Shown: in pieces, positions 35,027 through 44,576 of the stretch
Numbering within the stretch: the stretch's first letter is position 1
How the letters are laid out: each line of letters opens with the position of its first letter
Assembly: GCA_029210465.1 (NCBI GenBank)
Contig: JARGDL010000001.1
Coordinates: forward strand, 186,001 to 250,000
DNA: 64,000 bases
Reading direction: 5' to 3'
Source: Stygiobacter electus
GTDB taxonomy: Bacteria; Bacteroidota; Ignavibacteria; Ignavibacteriales; Melioribacteraceae
Notes under the pieces: generated by a model
What the model was told of the DNA's origin: nothing
Database searches by the model: none
What the model saw: the letters and a program-made list of their open reading frames with translations, nothing else
Program-made: the position numbers and the translations under genes

Positions 35027-35842
35027 ATGAAATTGAGCGATACAGACATAAAAGAAATTGAAATGGTAAAAGCAAAAGGAAATATTCCTGAGCATATTGC
35101 TATTATTATGGATGGTAATGGAAGATGGGCTAAAAAAAGAAATCTTCCAAGAGTTGCAGGACATCATCAAGGTGTTGAATCGGTTCGTCAAATTGTTGAG
35201 ACATGTGTGAATCTTGGTGTAAAAATTTTAACACTTTATACATTCTCAACAGAAAATTGGAAAAGACCTAAAGAAGAAGTTTCTACTTTAATGCGATTAA
35301 TGGTAAAAAGTTTAAAAGATGAAACTGATGAATTGCATAAAAATAAAATAAAACTTATTGCAATTGGTGATTTAAATTCTTTACCAAATATTGTTAGAGA
35401 AGAATTAACTCAGGCAATGGGAAAAACTTGTAACAATGATAAAATGATTTTAAATCTTGCATTAAGTTACAGTGGTAGATGGGAACTTGTTGAAGCAATT
35501 AAAAATATAAGCAAACAAGTTCTTGAAAATAAACTCAATCCAAATGAAATAAACGAAGAGATTATTTCAAAAAATTTATTAACAGCAGGGATGAAAGATC
35601 CTGATTTGTTAATTAGAACGAGCGGCGAATTTAGAATTAGTAATTTCTTACTTTGGCAATTAGCTTATACAGAAATTTTTATTTCAGATGTTTTTTGGCC
35701 AGATTTTCGTTGTGCAAATTTATTAGAAGCAGTTAAAAATTATCAAAAACGTGAAAGAAGATTTGGCTTAGTAAGTGAACAATTATCCAATAACTCAAAT
35801 AGTGTAAATGATGTTAACATTCACTCCAAACAAGCAGTTTAA
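35027..35842 (+). CDS. uppS: Undecaprenyl diphosphate synthase
   Basis: A 271-residue cis-prenyltransferase that makes the C55 carrier lipid for peptidoglycan and LPS. Catalytic Asp29 lies in IIMDGNGRWAKKR; other motifs are GHHQGVE, LTLYTFSTENWKRP and DLLIRTSGEFRISNFLLWQ. The ATG at 35027 follows GAGG at 9 bases and gives a normal N-terminus; a TTG 21 bases earlier is also in frame but unlikely. First gene of the envelope operon. Its 3' end overlaps bamA by 35 bp, a long overlap pointing to coupled translation. Confidence 0.96.
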   Translation: MKLSDTDIKEIEMVKAKGNIPEHIAIIMDGNGRWAKKRNLPRVAGHHQGVESVRQIVETCVNLGVKILTLYTFSTENWKRPKEEVSTLMRLMVKSLKDETDELHKNKIKLIAIGDLNSLPNIVREELTQAMGKTCNNDKMILNLALSYSGRWELVEAIKNISKQVLENKLNPNEINEEIISKNLLTAGMKDPDLLIRTSGEFRISNFLLWQLAYTEIFISDVFWPDFRCANLLEAVKNYQKRERRFGLVSEQLSNNSNSVNDVNIHSKQAV

Positions 35843-38309
35843 AGCATTACTGACATTAATTTTTATTTTATCTTTTTCTTTATTTGCTCAAGTTCAAAAA
35901 GAAACTTATAAAATTTTAGGAATATCCGTCGTTGGGAATAAGTCAGCTGACGCAACTACTATAATTGCAAACACTGGTTTAAGAATTAATGATGAATTAG
36001 TTATTCCCAGTGACCAAATTAATAATGCAATTAAAAGATTATGGAATTTAGGAATTTTTGAAGATGTTCAACTTTTAATTGATAAAAAAATTGATAATGG
36101 AATTTTTCTTCTAATCAAAGTTTCGGAATATCCTCGTTTAGAAAAACTTGTGTTCGAAGGTTATGATGAACTAAGCGAAGATAAATTAAATAAAATGGTT
36201 TCTATTGTTCGCGGTCAAACTTTAAAACCTAATGAAATATCAAGAACAATTATTAAAATTAAAAAAGCTTATGAAGAAGAAGGTTATTTAAATGCTAAAA
36301 TTATACCCGAATACTTTCGATTCTTTCAAGCTGATACTAATGATAATGAAGTAACAGTAACTTGGCGTAATGAAAAAGATCTTTCTAAAGAATATAAAAC
36401 AGATTTCAAGCTTGGTGTTAATTCATCAATGAATAATGTTGCCAAAATGAAAGATCGTGTTATAGTAATTATGAAGATTGATGAAGGCAAAGAAGTAATT
36501 ATTAGAAATATTTATTTTAAAGGTAATTTAGCTTTTGAAGATTCAAAACTTAAAAGTCAATTTGATGAAACAAGTGAAAAACGTTGGTGGAAATTTTGGA
36601 GCTGGCCAAAATTCAAAAGAGATAAATTTGAAAAAGATAAAGAGCTATTAACGAAATTTTACAGAAAAAATGGTTACAGAGATTTTACAGTTTTAAAAGA
36701 TTCAATTGTAATTTATAATAATAACCAAGATCTTGATTTATATGTTTATATTTACGAAGGCAAACAATTCAAAATTAGAAATATTATTTGGGAAGGAAGT
36801 AAAGTATATCCCGAAGATGAATTAAATGCACGTCTCGATATGCAAAAAGGTGATGTATTTGATTATGAAAAGTTTGAACAAAATTTACGCTTTAATGAAA
36901 AACAATCTGACGTTTCTTCCCTTTATCAAGATAATGGCTATTTGACTGCTCAAATTGAACCGAAAGAAATTAAAGTTGCTGAAGACTCTGTTGATATTGA
37001 AATTAAAATTAATGAAGGAAATCGTTTTAAAATTGGTAAAGTGGAAATTCAAGGTAACGACAAAACAAAAGATAAAGTTATCAGGCGCGAGCTTTATACA
37101 ATTCCCGGAAGTTATTTTAGTCGTAGTTTTATAATGAGAAGCATTCAACAACTTTCAAATCTTCAATACTTTAATGTTGAACAACTTTATAAAAGTGGTG
37201 TAGATTACAAGCCAGCTAATGATAGTACAGTTAATTTAATTTATAAAGTTGAAGAAAAATCAAGTGATTATTTAAATGCTTCTGTTGGTTACAGCGGAGC
37301 TTTTGGTTTTAGCGGTTCTGTAGGTTTTACTTTAACAAACTTTTCTATAACTGAACCATTTAAAATGGGTGGCGGACAAATTCTTAATTTCAATTGGCAA
37401 TTTGGTGTTGGTAATTATTACAGAACTTTTTCACTTGGATTTACAGAACCATGGTTTTTGGATACACCAACATCTGTTGGTTTTGATTTATCTGACACAA
37501 GACAAAGATATGTTTACGATTTACGTCAATCTGGAATTACTTTACGTGCTGGCAGAAGATTAACTTGGCCAGATGATTATTTTTACATCCAAGGAATTTT
37601 ACGTTTTCAATACAATGATGTTATAGATGGTCAAAATATTTACAGAGAAGGATTAACAAGACAATATACCGTTGGTTTTGGAATTACAAGAACTGACATT
37701 GATAATCCAATTTTTCCTTCTCGCGGTTCAAAGTTTGCATTAAACACAGAACTTTCTGGCGGACCACTTTTGCCAGGGAACGTTGATTATTATAAGATAG
37801 ATTTTAAAACAGAATGGTATAAAGCATTATTCAATACAAACAAAATTGTTCTTTACACTTCATCTGAATTAGGTTACATAGGTGAATTAATTCCAAATAC
37901 ACCAATTCAACCATTTGAATATTATTATATGGGTGGAAGCGGATTAATAATTGCCACTACTCCACTACGTGGTTATGAAGATAGAAGTTTAGGTTTGCGT
38001 GATATTAAATCAAATAATATTATTGGAAGTAAAGTTCAGGCAAAATTTACAACTGAATTACGTTTTGCTTTATCAATGGAACCAATTCCAATTTATTTGC
38101 TTGCATTTGCAGAAGCTGGAAATGTTTATCCAAACATTAAGCAAACAAATTTTTATGACTTAAAACGTTCAGTTGGTGTTGGTGCAAGAATTTTATTAAA
38201 TCCAATTGGATTAATTGGATTTGATTATGGATATGGCTTTGACCGTATGAGCGTTGATGGTAAATCACCACAATGGATGTTCCATTTTCAATTTGGGAAA
38301 GGTTTTTAA
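35808..38309 (+). CDS. bamA: Outer-membrane protein assembly factor BamA
   Basis: 833 residues: signal peptide (~1-27, ending SLFAQ), five POTRA domains (~32-430) and a C-terminal 16-strand Omp85 barrel (~450-833). The barrel contains the conserved lid-lock motif LRGYEDRSLG (RGY at 721-723) and terminates in Phe (QFGKGF). BamA folds and inserts outer-membrane barrels, including here the TPR-barrel exporter. Two ATG codons (35808, 35811) are possible, both within the uppS 3' end. The ~23-residue segment RWWKFWSWPKFKRDKFEKDKE-like in POTRA3 is also typical of this phylum. Confidence 0.96.
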   Translation: MMLTFTPNKQFKALLTLIFILSFSLFAQVQKETYKILGISVVGNKSADATTIIANTGLRINDELVIPSDQINNAIKRLWNLGIFEDVQLLIDKKIDNGIFLLIKVSEYPRLEKLVFEGYDELSEDKLNKMVSIVRGQTLKPNEISRTIIKIKKAYEEEGYLNAKIIPEYFRFFQADTNDNEVTVTWRNEKDLSKEYKTDFKLGVNSSMNNVAKMKDRVIVIMKIDEGKEVIIRNIYFKGNLAFEDSKLKSQFDETSEKRWWKFWSWPKFKRDKFEKDKELLTKFYRKNGYRDFTVLKDSIVIYNNNQDLDLYVYIYEGKQFKIRNIIWEGSKVYPEDELNARLDMQKGDVFDYEKFEQNLRFNEKQSDVSSLYQDNGYLTAQIEPKEIKVAEDSVDIEIKINEGNRFKIGKVEIQGNDKTKDKVIRRELYTIPGSYFSRSFIMRSIQQLSNLQYFNVEQLYKSGVDYKPANDSTVNLIYKVEEKSSDYLNASVGYSGAFGFSGSVGFTLTNFSITEPFKMGGGQILNFNWQFGVGNYYRTFSLGFTEPWFLDTPTSVGFDLSDTRQRYVYDLRQSGITLRAGRRLTWPDDYFYIQGILRFQYNDVIDGQNIYREGLTRQYTVGFGITRTDIDNPIFPSRGSKFALNTELSGGPLLPGNVDYYKIDFKTEWYKALFNTNKIVLYTSSELGYIGELIPNTPIQPFEYYYMGGSGLIIATTPLRGYEDRSLGLRDIKSNNIIGSKVQAKFTTELRFALSMEPIPIYLLAFAEAGNVYPNIKQTNFYDLKRSVGVGARILLNPIGLIGFDYGYGFDRMSVDGKSPQWMFHFQFGKGF

Positions 38310-38337
38310 TTATTCATTAAAAATATAAGAGGTATAC

Positions 38338-38883
38338 GTGAAAAAACTAATTGCAATTTCTTTCATTTTATTTACAGCAAATATATTTGCTCAACAAACA
38401 AATCAACCAGTTTCAATAAAAATTGGATACGTTGATTCAGAAGTTATTTTAGCACAATTCCCTGAAGCAATAAAAGCAAAAAGTGATCTCGAAGGAATGG
38501 TTGCAAAATGGAGAAAAGATTTAGATAGCATGCAAACAGAGTTACAAAAAGATTATGCTACCTATCAAAAAGTTTCTCAAGATGCAAAAGCAAAACAAGA
38601 TGATTTACAAAAACTTCAAAAAAATATTGTTGAAAAAGAACAACGTGCTCAACAATTTCAACAATCAAAATTTGCCCAACCAAATGGTGAATATTTTATT
38701 AAACAAGATCAGTTAATGAAACCGATTAAAGAAAAAATCTTTAAAGCTATAGACGAAATCAGCAAAGAAGAAAATATGCAATTTGTTTTCGATAAAGCTG
38801 GCGATGTTGTTTTGTTGAAAGCTGATCCTCAATTTGATATTACTTTTAAAGTCCTTGATTTATTAAAACGTGGTAAAAAATAA
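38338..38883 (+). CDS. OmpH/Skp family periplasmic chaperone, paralog 1
   Basis: 181 residues. Signal peptide (~1-18, ending IFAQQ), then the OmpH pattern IGYVDSEVILAQFPEA, a long coiled-coil arm (~45-130: LQKDYATYQKVSQDAKAKQ) and a returning strand QFVFDKAGDVVLLKA. Skp trimers hold unfolded outer-membrane proteins in the periplasm. GTG start with AGAGG 5 bases upstream. Lies between bamA and a second ompH in the operon. Confidence 0.92.
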   Translation: MKKLIAISFILFTANIFAQQTNQPVSIKIGYVDSEVILAQFPEAIKAKSDLEGMVAKWRKDLDSMQTELQKDYATYQKVSQDAKAKQDDLQKLQKNIVEKEQRAQQFQQSKFAQPNGEYFIKQDQLMKPIKEKIFKAIDEISKEENMQFVFDKAGDVVLLKADPQFDITFKVLDLLKRGKK

Positions 38884-38895
38884 ATTGGATTAAAA

Positions 38896-39408
38896 ATGAA
38901 AAAATTTGGAATAATTTTTTCCGCATTAATTTTTCTTATTGCTGCTCAAACATTTGCTCAACCTAAAATTGGTTATGTCGATAGCGATGCAATAATGAAA
39001 CAACTGCCCGATTATCAAGATACTCAAAAAAAACTTGATGCTATCATCAAAGAATGGCAGGAAGAACTTTCCAAACTTGAAAAAGATTGGAAAACAAAAT
39101 ATGATGATTACGAAAAAAGAAAGCTGATTTTAAGTGAACAAAAAAGAGTTGAAATTGAGAAAGAACTTGTCGAGCTTGAAAATCAAGTTTCAAAATATCG
39201 CCAGGATAAATTTGGTGTTCGCGGTGAATTATTCCAAAAGCAAGAGGAATTAATGAAGCCACTTAATAACCGTGTCTTCAACGCAATTCAACAAGTTGCA
39301 AAAGAAAATGATTACGATTTTATTTTTGATAGAAGTGGAGATATAATTTTTCTCTATGCAAAAGAACAATATGATGTAACTAATTTAGTTCTTGAAAAAC
39401 TTAAATGA
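38896..39408 (+). CDS. OmpH/Skp family periplasmic chaperone, paralog 2
   Basis: 170 residues, closely similar in layout to the preceding gene: signal peptide ending TFAQP, IGYVDSDAIMKQLPDYQ, coiled-coil arm (~40-115) and FIFDRSGDIIFLYA. It follows 12 bp after paralog 1. Tandem ompH genes are common in Bacteroidota relatives and may form mixed or client-specific trimers. The mature core is shorter than in E. coli Skp by a few residues only. Confidence 0.92.
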   Translation: MKKFGIIFSALIFLIAAQTFAQPKIGYVDSDAIMKQLPDYQDTQKKLDAIIKEWQEELSKLEKDWKTKYDDYEKRKLILSEQKRVEIEKELVELENQVSKYRQDKFGVRGELFQKQEELMKPLNNRVFNAIQQVAKENDYDFIFDRSGDIIFLYAKEQYDVTNLVLEKLK

Positions 39409-39414
39409 GTTTTT

Positions 39415-40473
39415 ATGAAAATTAAATTAAAAGAAGCCGCCGACTTAGTCGGCGGTGTTGTTTTTGGAAATCCTGATTTAGAGTTTTTTAATGTTGCAAA
39501 ATTAGAAGACGCTAAAGATGGGGATTTGTCTTTTCTCTATTTAGATAAATATGAACATCAACTATTAACTACTAAAGCTACCGCAGTTTTAATTTCACCC
39601 AAATTCAAAAAAATTAGAGATGATATTTCTTACATTGAAGTTAAAGATCCCAATGTTGCTTTTAATATCATTATCAAAAAATATTTTAACCCAAAAATAA
39701 ATTTTGATGGAATTGATTCTTCTGCTTCAATTCATAAAAATTCATCAATCGATTCAACTTCTGTTATTGGCAAAAATGTCGTTATTTCTTCTGGATGCAA
39801 AATTGGCAAAAACACTTTTATACTTCACAACACAGTTTTAATGGATAATGTTGAAGTTGGTGATAATTGCATTATTTATCCAAATGTTTCAATACGTGAA
39901 AATTGCAAACTTGGGAACAATGTAATCATTCATTCAAATACTTGTATTGGTTCAGATGGATTTGGGTTTATTCCAAATGAAAAAGGTGAATACATTAAAG
40001 TTCCACAAATTGGAAATGTTGTAATAGAAGATGATGTTGAAATTGGATCAAATGTTTCTATTGACCGCGCAGCACTTGGTTCAACAATAATTAAAAAAGG
40101 AACAAAGATTGATAACTTAGTACAAATTGCTCATAATGTTTCAATCGGTGAAAATTCAATTATTATTTCACAAAGTGGAATTGCTGGTTCAACAAAGATT
40201 GGTAAAAATTGTATTCTTGCCGGGCAAGTTGGTGTTGTTGGTCATATTGAAATTACGGACAATGTAACAGTTACAGCTCAATCAGGTGTTTCAAAATCAA
40301 TTGACAAAGCTGGCAAATATCGAGGTACACCTGCCCTTCCATTGAACGAAGCACTTCGACAAGAAGCATCAGTTAGAAATATACCTTCACTTCAAGAAAA
40401 AATTAAAAAGTTAGAAGAAAAAATTGCATTTTTGGAAAGCAAATTTTTAGAAATAAGTAAAAAGGATTCTTAA
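39415..40473 (+). CDS. lpxD: UDP-3-O-(3-hydroxyacyl)glucosamine N-acyltransferase
   Basis: 352 residues. N-terminal uridine-binding domain (~1-100), left-handed beta-helix of hexapeptide repeats (~105-290: IGKNVVI, IGSNVSI) with the catalytic His in VQIAHNV, and a C-terminal helix (~325-350). It performs the third step of lipid A synthesis, adding the N-linked acyl chain. It ends in TAATG with lpxC/fabZ, a 1-base overlap, so expression is coupled. Confidence 0.96.
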   Translation: MKIKLKEAADLVGGVVFGNPDLEFFNVAKLEDAKDGDLSFLYLDKYEHQLLTTKATAVLISPKFKKIRDDISYIEVKDPNVAFNIIIKKYFNPKINFDGIDSSASIHKNSSIDSTSVIGKNVVISSGCKIGKNTFILHNTVLMDNVEVGDNCIIYPNVSIRENCKLGNNVIIHSNTCIGSDGFGFIPNEKGEYIKVPQIGNVVIEDDVEIGSNVSIDRAALGSTIIKKGTKIDNLVQIAHNVSIGENSIIISQSGIAGSTKIGKNCILAGQVGVVGHIEITDNVTVTAQSGVSKSIDKAGKYRGTPALPLNEALRQEASVRNIPSLQEKIKKLEEKIAFLESKFLEISKKDS

Positions 40474-41888
40474 TGATAGAACAACAAAAGACAATTTCTA
40501 AAGAAGTATCAATCTCTGGAATTGGTCTTCACACCGGCACACAATGCACAATGACTTTCAAACCAGCACCTGATAATTATGGAATTAGATTCGTGAGAGT
40601 AGATCTTGGCGGCAATCCTGAAATTCCTGCAAATGTAGATTATGTTGTTGATATTTCAAGAGGAACAACACTTGGTCTTGGCGATGCTCGTGTTTATACA
40701 GTTGAACATGTTTTATCTGCTGTTTATGGTTTAAAGATAGATAATTTAATTATTGAACTTGATGGAATTGAACCTCCCGTTGGCGATGGAAGTGCAATGC
40801 CTTATGTTGAAAAACTTCTTGAAGCTGGTATAATTGAGCAAGATACTCCAAAAGATTATTTGGTAATTGATAAAACTGTAATGTATCACGATGAAGAAAA
40901 TAAAATTGATATCGTTGCACTTCCACTTGACGATTACAGAATTACAATTATGGTTGATTATGAAAATCCTGCTCTCGGAAGTCAACATACAGGTTTATTC
41001 GATTTAGAAAAAGAATATGTAACTGAATTTGCTCCTGCAAGAACTTTTTGTTTTTTGAGTGAAGTTGAATCTCTTGCTGATCAAGGTTTAATAAAAGGTG
41101 GAAATATTGATAATGCTGTAGTAATAGTTGATCATGAAATAAATAATGACGATTTAAAGAGATTAAAAAAGAAATTAAATCTTAACCATGATTTAACTAT
41201 TATTAATGGATTTTTAGATAAAAATCAATTACGATTTAAAAATGAACCGGTTCGTCATAAACTGCTTGATATGATTGGAGATTTAGCATTAATTGGCGTT
41301 CCAATCAAAGCACAAATTTTAGCTGCGCGTCCTGGACACAAAGCAAATGTCGAGTTTGCAAAAAAGATACGTCAATTATATCAGCAAAAAAAATTAGTAA
41401 AAAAATTTCAATTTGTTAAAAAAGAAGGAATTGTATTTGATATAAATGCAATTCAAAGAATTCTTCCTCATCGTTATCCATTTCTTTTAGTTGATAAAAT
41501 TATTCATCTTGAAATGGACAAAAAAGTTGTTGGAATTAAAAATGTAACTATTAATGAACCATTTTTTAATGGTCATTTCCCCGGTCAACCAGTAATGCCC
41601 GGTGTTTTAATTGTAGAAGCTCTTGCACAAGTTAGTGGGATTTTACTTTTAAATACATTTACAGATCCGGAAAATCATCTTGTATATTTTATGAGTATCA
41701 ACAATGCTAAATTCAGAAAACCAGTTTCACCGGGTGATCAATTAACACTTGAAGCAGATTTAGTAAACATAAAAGGGGGAAAATATTTTTCACTTAAAGG
41801 TGCTGCTTTTGTGGATGGCAATTTAGTTGCAGAAGCTGAATTTATGGCGGCAATGGTTCCAAAAGAAGATAAACTTCAACAATATTAA
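40473..41888 (+). CDS. LpxC-FabZ fusion: lipid A deacetylase and hydroxyacyl-ACP dehydratase
   Basis: 471 residues, two enzymes in one chain. Residues 1-~305 are LpxC: GIGLHTG, zinc ligand His79 in VEHVLSA, DGSAMPYVE, and the second ligand region VRHKLLDMIGDLALIG. Residues ~328-471 are FabZ: ILPHRYPFLLVDKI, catalytic His368 in NGHFPGQPVMPG and Glu382 in VEALAQ. The fusion joins the committed lipid A step with the competing fatty-acid step that uses the same 3-hydroxyacyl-ACP pool. Such fusions are known across Bacteroidota/Chlorobi. No frameshift or stop separates the halves. Confidence 0.96.
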   Translation: MIEQQKTISKEVSISGIGLHTGTQCTMTFKPAPDNYGIRFVRVDLGGNPEIPANVDYVVDISRGTTLGLGDARVYTVEHVLSAVYGLKIDNLIIELDGIEPPVGDGSAMPYVEKLLEAGIIEQDTPKDYLVIDKTVMYHDEENKIDIVALPLDDYRITIMVDYENPALGSQHTGLFDLEKEYVTEFAPARTFCFLSEVESLADQGLIKGGNIDNAVVIVDHEINNDDLKRLKKKLNLNHDLTIINGFLDKNQLRFKNEPVRHKLLDMIGDLALIGVPIKAQILAARPGHKANVEFAKKIRQLYQQKKLVKKFQFVKKEGIVFDINAIQRILPHRYPFLLVDKIIHLEMDKKVVGIKNVTINEPFFNGHFPGQPVMPGVLIVEALAQVSGILLLNTFTDPENHLVYFMSINNAKFRKPVSPGDQLTLEADLVNIKGGKYFSLKGAAFVDGNLVAEAEFMAAMVPKEDKLQQY

Positions 41889-41896
41889 TAAATTCT

Positions 41897-42673
41897 ATGA
41901 CTGAAATTCATCCAACCGCAATTGTAAGTACAAAAGCAAAAATTGGTAACAATGTTAAAATTGGTGCTTATTCGATTATCCATGATGATGTAGAAATTGG
42001 AGATGATACAATTATTCATTCGCATGTTGTTTTATATGATGGAGCTCGAATTGGTAATCGTGTAAAAATTTATCAAGGTGCTTCCGTTGCTAATGTACCT
42101 CAAGATTTAAAGTTCGGAAATGAAATATCATATTTTTATGTTGGAGACGATACTCAAATAAGAGAGTATGTTACTCTTCATCGCGGAACTCATGCAACTG
42201 GCAAATCGAGTATAGGTAAAAATTGTTTGCTTATGGCTTATGTTCACGTTGCACATGATTGTACATTAGGTGATAATTTGATTTTAGCAAACACTGTTCA
42301 AGTTGCAGGCCATGTTGAAATTGAAGATAATGTTATAATTGGCGGGATAACAGGAATTCACCAGTTTTCAAAAATTGGTGCTTATGCGATGATTGGCTCT
42401 AATTCTAAAATTAATAGTGATGTCCCACCATTTACTTTGGTTCAAGGTGCGCCAGCAAGATTTGAAGGAATAAACAAAATTGGATTGAGAAGGAAAGGAT
42501 TTACCACAGAACAAATCAATTCTATAAAAGAAGCTTACAGAATTTTATATCTCTCAGGTAATTTATTTTCTGAAGCTAAAGAAAAAATAAAAAATGAATT
42601 TGGCGATAAAGAAGTAGTTCAGCAAATTTTAACTTTCATCGAAAAATCCAATCGTGGTATTATTCGTAAATGA
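41897..42673 (+). CDS. lpxA: UDP-N-acetylglucosamine acyltransferase
   Basis: 258 residues, the usual length. Left-handed beta-helix (~1-185) with hexapeptide repeats (IGNNVKIGA, GDDTIIHS), catalytic-site HVAHDC and GGITGIHQF, then a helical tail (FTTEQINSIKEAYRILY). It performs the first lipid A acylation. Eight bp after lpxC/fabZ; its TGA overlaps the next ATG (ATGA). No lpxB follows here. Confidence 0.96.
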   Translation: MTEIHPTAIVSTKAKIGNNVKIGAYSIIHDDVEIGDDTIIHSHVVLYDGARIGNRVKIYQGASVANVPQDLKFGNEISYFYVGDDTQIREYVTLHRGTHATGKSSIGKNCLLMAYVHVAHDCTLGDNLILANTVQVAGHVEIEDNVIIGGITGIHQFSKIGAYAMIGSNSKINSDVPPFTLVQGAPARFEGINKIGLRRKGFTTEQINSIKEAYRILYLSGNLFSEAKEKIKNEFGDKEVVQQILTFIEKSNRGIIRK

Positions 42674-43398
42674 AATGGCATTTAATAGATTCTGGTTTTA
42701 ATACCGGTAATTACAATATGCAATTCGATTTAGATCTTGCTAATAATTGCAAAAATGATGAAGCATTTTTCCGTTTGTATAGATGGCAGCCATTTTGCAT
42801 TTCTCTTGGAGCTAATCAATCATTTGATGATATAAATTTACAAAAAGCAAAAGATGATGGAATTGATGTTGTAAAAAGACCAACAGGTGGTCGTGCTATT
42901 TTGCATGCAGAAGAATGGACTTATTCTTTTATTTATCCGATGAATTATGAATACTCACCGAAAGAAATTTATTTCAAAGTATCGCAAGCATTAATAAAAG
43001 GATTACAACTTTACAATCCGATATTTTCAAATTCTGAATTAGAAAAAGCTCAACCAAATTTTCCGCAATTGCTCGAAGAACCAAGTGGAGTTTTATGTTT
43101 TGCAAGCACAGCTAAAAATGAAGTTAAGTTTAACAATAAAAAATTAATAGGTAGTGCCCAAAGAAAATTGAATAATTCAATTTTACAACATGGTTCAATT
43201 TTATGTGGAACTTATCATCAAAAATTAGCTGACTATCTTAATGTTGATGAACGTACAAAAAATATTTTGCACTCAGAACTAATTGAAAAGACTACAGAAA
43301 TAGAAACGATACTCAATGAAAAAGTTGATTACGAAAAACTAAAAAATTGTTTAATCGAAGGATTTGAAATTGAGTGGGAAATAAATTTTGATAAATAA
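42670..43398 (+). CDS. Lipoate/octanoyl transferase of the LplA/LipM family
   Basis: 242 residues of the biotin/lipoate protein ligase fold. Motifs: RPTGGRAILHAEEWTYS (from about 70), VLCFAS with Cys143 (the acyl-thioester Cys in LipM-type octanoyltransferases), NNKKLIGSAQRK with Lys158, and LQHGSI. It lacks the C-terminal LplA accessory domain. The Cys favours an octanoyl-ACP:protein transferase (LipM) over an ATP-using ligase, but LplA activity cannot be excluded. It overlaps lpxA by 4 bp, an unexpected place for a lipoylation gene; both enzymes draw on acyl-ACP. Confidence 0.85.
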   Translation: MKWHLIDSGFNTGNYNMQFDLDLANNCKNDEAFFRLYRWQPFCISLGANQSFDDINLQKAKDDGIDVVKRPTGGRAILHAEEWTYSFIYPMNYEYSPKEIYFKVSQALIKGLQLYNPIFSNSELEKAQPNFPQLLEEPSGVLCFASTAKNEVKFNNKKLIGSAQRKLNNSILQHGSILCGTYHQKLADYLNVDERTKNILHSELIEKTTEIETILNEKVDYEKLKNCLIEGFEIEWEINFDK

Positions 43399-43440
43399 AA
43401 AAGCCGCAGCGATGAAGTTTGTTAAGTTCAGCATTAATCA

Positions 43441-43926
43441 CTAAAAAATCCATTCAAAGCCAAGTTGAAAAGCATATTTATAATTAGTTAATCTTATAAT
43501 ATCTGATTTAAATTTATCTTCGACAAAAGTTTTCTTAAATCCAAGAGCTAATTTAATTTCACAACTAATTTCAAAGTAAGCTGTGTTATCTATTTCTCCG
43601 CTAGAAACCGCTGGAATTGGATTTGTTACTCCGCAACTTATTCCGTTTATAGTATCAATATTATACCTAAAATTTAAGTTCTAAATTTTCAACCAAGAAT
43701 CAGTATTAAAATGAACTCCAACACTTTGGTTTATTTTGTTTTTATAAATTTTACTTTCGACTTTATTAAGTTCAGGTATATAATCGTTATAATATTGGTC
43801 AGTATTAATAAAGTCCGTTTCTACTTTCAGCGAATTATCAAAATAATTTGGAGAGAAGATTGACATAAATGGAATTATTCCATAACTAAGTGTTACAATT
43901 AAAAATATAATTTCAGAAAACTACAT
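43441..43926 (-). pseudogene. Exported barrel-like gene interrupted by two in-frame TAG codons
   Basis: A start ATG (43926) with GGAGGT 4 bases upstream is followed at once by TAG (43923-43921). The same frame then stays open through a hydrophobic leader (FSEIIFLIVTLSYG) and 60 further codons to a second TAG (43683-43681), and again 79 codons to a third TAG (43443-43441), ending in a beta-barrel-like C-terminus (YAFQLGFEWIF). Without the two internal TAGs this would be a ~161-residue exported protein similar in size and style to the gene just upstream. TAG is a normal stop for other genes here, so decay is likelier than recoding. A restart at ATG 43866 would give only a 61-residue fragment. 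Confidence 0.75.
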
Positions 43927-43976
43927 ATTAACCTCCATAATCTATCCCTTAGTTGAGTTATGTTCTATTTATAGCA

Positions 43977-44567
43977 CTATAAATTAAATTCCACGCCCGC
44001 TTTAATTTGTAAAATTGAATAAAAGTAAGTTTCTATAGGGGAATTAAGACTTTGTGTTTTTTTATAATAAAAAGAATTTGTCGTTTTATTCAAACTCATT
44101 AAAAATGAAATATTTTTGGAAATGCTTTTCCCTAATTGCAAACTTAAAAATATTGGAAATTGAACTGGATCATCATGACCACTACCTCCAACATGTAACT
44201 CTGTTATTATTCCCGTAGAAGCGAACAAATCACTAATAAAAAAATATCTTAAAAATATACCTGATTGAATAACTCTAAATACATCACTTGAAAGAATAAA
44301 TCCAGGGCGTATTTCAATTTGTGTTTTATTATTTATATCCCATTTGGCACTATAAAATGCACCTAACCCACCTATTAACAAATTTTTCCTTGTAATGTTT
44401 ATTTCTGTTTCGTAACCATTATTACTATTATAATTTGTTTTAATGTTTCTATTTTCAATTCTTGTTAGATTACCAACTGATTCAAAAATAAAGCTTGTAT
44501 TAAAATTTTGAGATAGCACAATGTTATTAATAATTAAAAAAATAATAACCACTATTAACTTTTTCAT
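43977..44567 (-). CDS. Small exported beta-strand-rich (barrel-like) protein
   Basis: 196 residues with signal peptide (~1-19, ending VLSQ). The mature chain alternates polar and aromatic residues (LLIGGLGAFYSAKW, IFLRYFFISDLFASTGI, FYSILQIKAGVEFNL) as in eight-stranded outer-membrane barrels. No family recognised. It follows the lipoprotein gene by 9 bp and precedes the TAG-interrupted frame by 50 bp; the two may be paralogs. Confidence 0.7.
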   Translation of the reverse strand: MKKLIVVIIFLIINNIVLSQNFNTSFIFESVGNLTRIENRNIKTNYNSNNGYETEINITRKNLLIGGLGAFYSAKWDINNKTQIEIRPGFILSSDVFRVIQSGIFLRYFFISDLFASTGIITELHVGGSGHDDPVQFPIFLSLQLGKSISKNISFLMSLNKTTNSFYYKKTQSLNSPIETYFYSILQIKAGVEFNL

Positions 44568-44576
44568 TTTTTACTC

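Noticed and set aside
43681..43866. A separate 61-residue gene
   Set aside because: It is the middle part of a longer frame broken by TAG codons; it lacks its own ribosome binding site.
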